NCBI GenBank assembly: GCA_947057405.1
Contig: CAMSEJ010000133.1
Span: 1-7,131 of the forward strand
DNA: 7,131 bases
Source of the DNA: an uncultured Roseburia sp.
GTDB lineage: Bacteria > Bacillota > Clostridia > Lachnospirales > Lachnospiraceae
Direction: 5' to 3'
The translations under genes and the position numbers were made by a program. The notes beneath the pieces are model-generated. The model worked only from the letters and a program-made list of their open reading frames with translations. It searched no databases and was not told the origin of the DNA. Positions 6,301 to 7,131 of this stretch are shown here, piece by piece. Position 1 is the stretch's first letter; each line of letters opens with the position of its first letter.

Positions 6301-6378
6301 TTATCTAAGGACATAATTAAAAAAACGGATCAAAAAAGAAATGCCTGCCACTATTAACTCAAAGCACTTCTTTTTCAT
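6301..6378 (-). CDS. Possible 25-residue hydrophobic peptide
   Basis: An ATG at 6378, 3 nt after the TAG of the upstream gene, opens a 25-codon frame ending TAA at 6303-6301. It starts MKKKCFELIVAGISFLI and ends with an aromatic and basic stretch, so it would be one short membrane-spanning helix with basic flanks, a shape shared with type I toxins. It has no ribosome binding site and its DNA coincides with the terminator-like hairpin, so it would depend on reinitiation. Probably chance. Confidence 0.15.
   Translation of the reverse strand: MKKKCFELIVAGISFLIRFFNYVLR
6332..6375 (-). terminator. Hairpin terminator after the 249-residue gene
   Basis: On the minus strand AAAAAGAAGTGC (6375-6364) pairs with GCATTTCTTTTT (6344-6333), giving a 12-bp stem with one G-U pair and a 19-nt loop, followed by further T residues and a second T7 run. 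It begins 6 nt after the TAG of the upstream gene, the usual place for an intrinsic terminator. The stem is A/T-rich and the loop is large, so efficiency is uncertain. Confidence 0.5.
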
Positions 6379-6381
6379 TAA

Positions 6382-7131
6382 CTATATATTCAAATCCCAA
6401 CCATACGCTTCAAATACGGACCACATTATACTTGTCTGCAACGTCTCATCTATCTCTTCCTGCAAACACTTTTCCCATGAAATGCAGCCGTTTTCATCTA
6501 TATAAAATTCATCCATTCCTGATTTACATACAAGCTCCTTCGCCAAACTTTCTGAAACTTTAATTTTCTTCCGTCCAATTATTATATCTTTTACTATAAT
6601 CCTGTATAATGAAATCCACTCTGAAGCTTTATTTAAAATATCACTGTAACCCTTTAGTAGCGCACATTCTTTTATCGCCATCTCTTTTTTTGCTTTCTCT
6701 TTCATTGCATCATCTTCTGCGTCTGTTTCTATTTTTTCTCCATTACTTATTTTAATTTCAACTGCAAGGCCCATGAATATATCTTCTTCTTTTAGTTCAC
6801 CACTAAACATCATATCTATCAACTGAGAAAAAAACAAATGTTTTTCAGAAAGAAAAAAGAGATTTCTTCCTGAATTACATAAATGCAACAGCCTTAAGAG
6901 TTCACATGCAAAGAATATATTTACTTGTCGATCATGAAAATCAATATGTAAATTTATCTGAGATTCAAGACTATTTTCGTCACCTTTTGCTTTAATATCA
7001 AACCATGTTTTATCAACCCATTCTTCCCCAAGCCACGTTTTTAAAGCCCTCGTAATATAACGATTATCTATTGATATATAGAGGCTGTAAAAAATCTTGT
7101 GTCTATGAAAAATAGGATTTCCTGATAGGAA
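6382..7131 (-). CDS. Unrecognised element-encoded protein, N-terminus beyond the window
   Basis: The frame is open from the right edge to the TAG at 6384-6382, giving 249 visible residues without a stop. A TTG at 6888 could be mistaken for the start, but the 81 upstream codons are free of stops, look protein-like and keep the same AT-rich style, so the gene is 5'-partial. I do not recognise a family. Visible residues 1-60 are rich in aromatic residues (NPIFHRHKIFYSLYISIDNR, then KTWLGEEWVDKTWFD). A hydrophobic stretch follows near 70-105, without a clear membrane segment. Residues 135-158 are highly charged and probably helical, and the C-terminus ends SVFEAYGWDLNI. Cysteines occur at 76, 85, 156, 202, 216 and 222, without a clear zinc-finger spacing. 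It lies 5' of the SF3 primase-helicase in the same AT-rich block, so a role in the element is inferred. Confidence 0.7.
   Translation of the reverse strand, partial: FLSGNPIFHRHKIFYSLYISIDNRYITRALKTWLGEEWVDKTWFDIKAKGDENSLESQINLHIDFHDRQVNIFFACELLRLLHLCNSGRNLFFLSEKHLFFSQLIDMMFSGELKEEDIFMGLAVEIKISNGEKIETDAEDDAMKEKAKKEMAIKECALLKGYSDILNKASEWISLYRIIVKDIIIGRKKIKVSESLAKELVCKSGMDEFYIDENGCISWEKCLQEEIDETLQTSIMWSVFEAYGWDLNI

Noticed and set aside
6382..6888. 168-residue protein starting at TTG 6888
   Set aside because: The same frame stays open to 7131 with protein-like sequence and there is no ribosome binding site at 6888, so this is only the C-terminal part of a longer gene.

Overview
The window looks like chromosome of a Clostridia-type Firmicute, probably Lachnospiraceae-like. 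This rests on strong AGGAGG-type ribosome binding sites, a long glutamine-dependent NadE next to Hsp33, and Clostridia-style protein sequences; no species can be named from sequence alone. Every gene I can support lies on the minus strand, so transcription runs from high to low coordinates. Plus-strand open frames are shadows.

Region 1 (about 1-4500) is GC-rich and looks like host core. From one promoter near 4493-4521 it reads: class I SAM-dependent methyltransferase, hslO (Hsp33 redox chaperone), nadE (glutamine-dependent NAD+ synthetase) and an aldo/keto reductase cut by the left edge. Spacing is tight: nadE starts on a TTG overlapping the hslO stop, and the reductase starts 35 nt after nadE. 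The methyltransferase frame is odd. It lacks a stop at its natural end and runs 362 nt into hslO in another frame, just after a 7-A tract phased as the slippery heptamer A AAA AAC.

Region 2 (about 4500-4605) is the junction. It holds the methyltransferase promoter, an A/T-only perfect hairpin and a 9-bp direct repeat.

Region 3 (about 4606-7131) is clearly AT-richer and looks acquired. It encodes a D5/P4-type superfamily 3 primase-helicase and, upstream of it, an unrecognised protein of at least 249 residues that is open to the right edge. The 237-bp gap between 6145 and 6381 holds a terminator-like hairpin, a palindrome over a possible -35 box, and overlapping mini-ORFs leading into the primase start. 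This is most simply one end of a prophage, satellite or integrative element. No integrase, attachment site, CRISPR array, tRNA or rRNA is visible. I found no convincing complete new system; the best leads are the slippery methyltransferase end, the unknown protein beside the SF3 helicase, and the mini-ORF leader.
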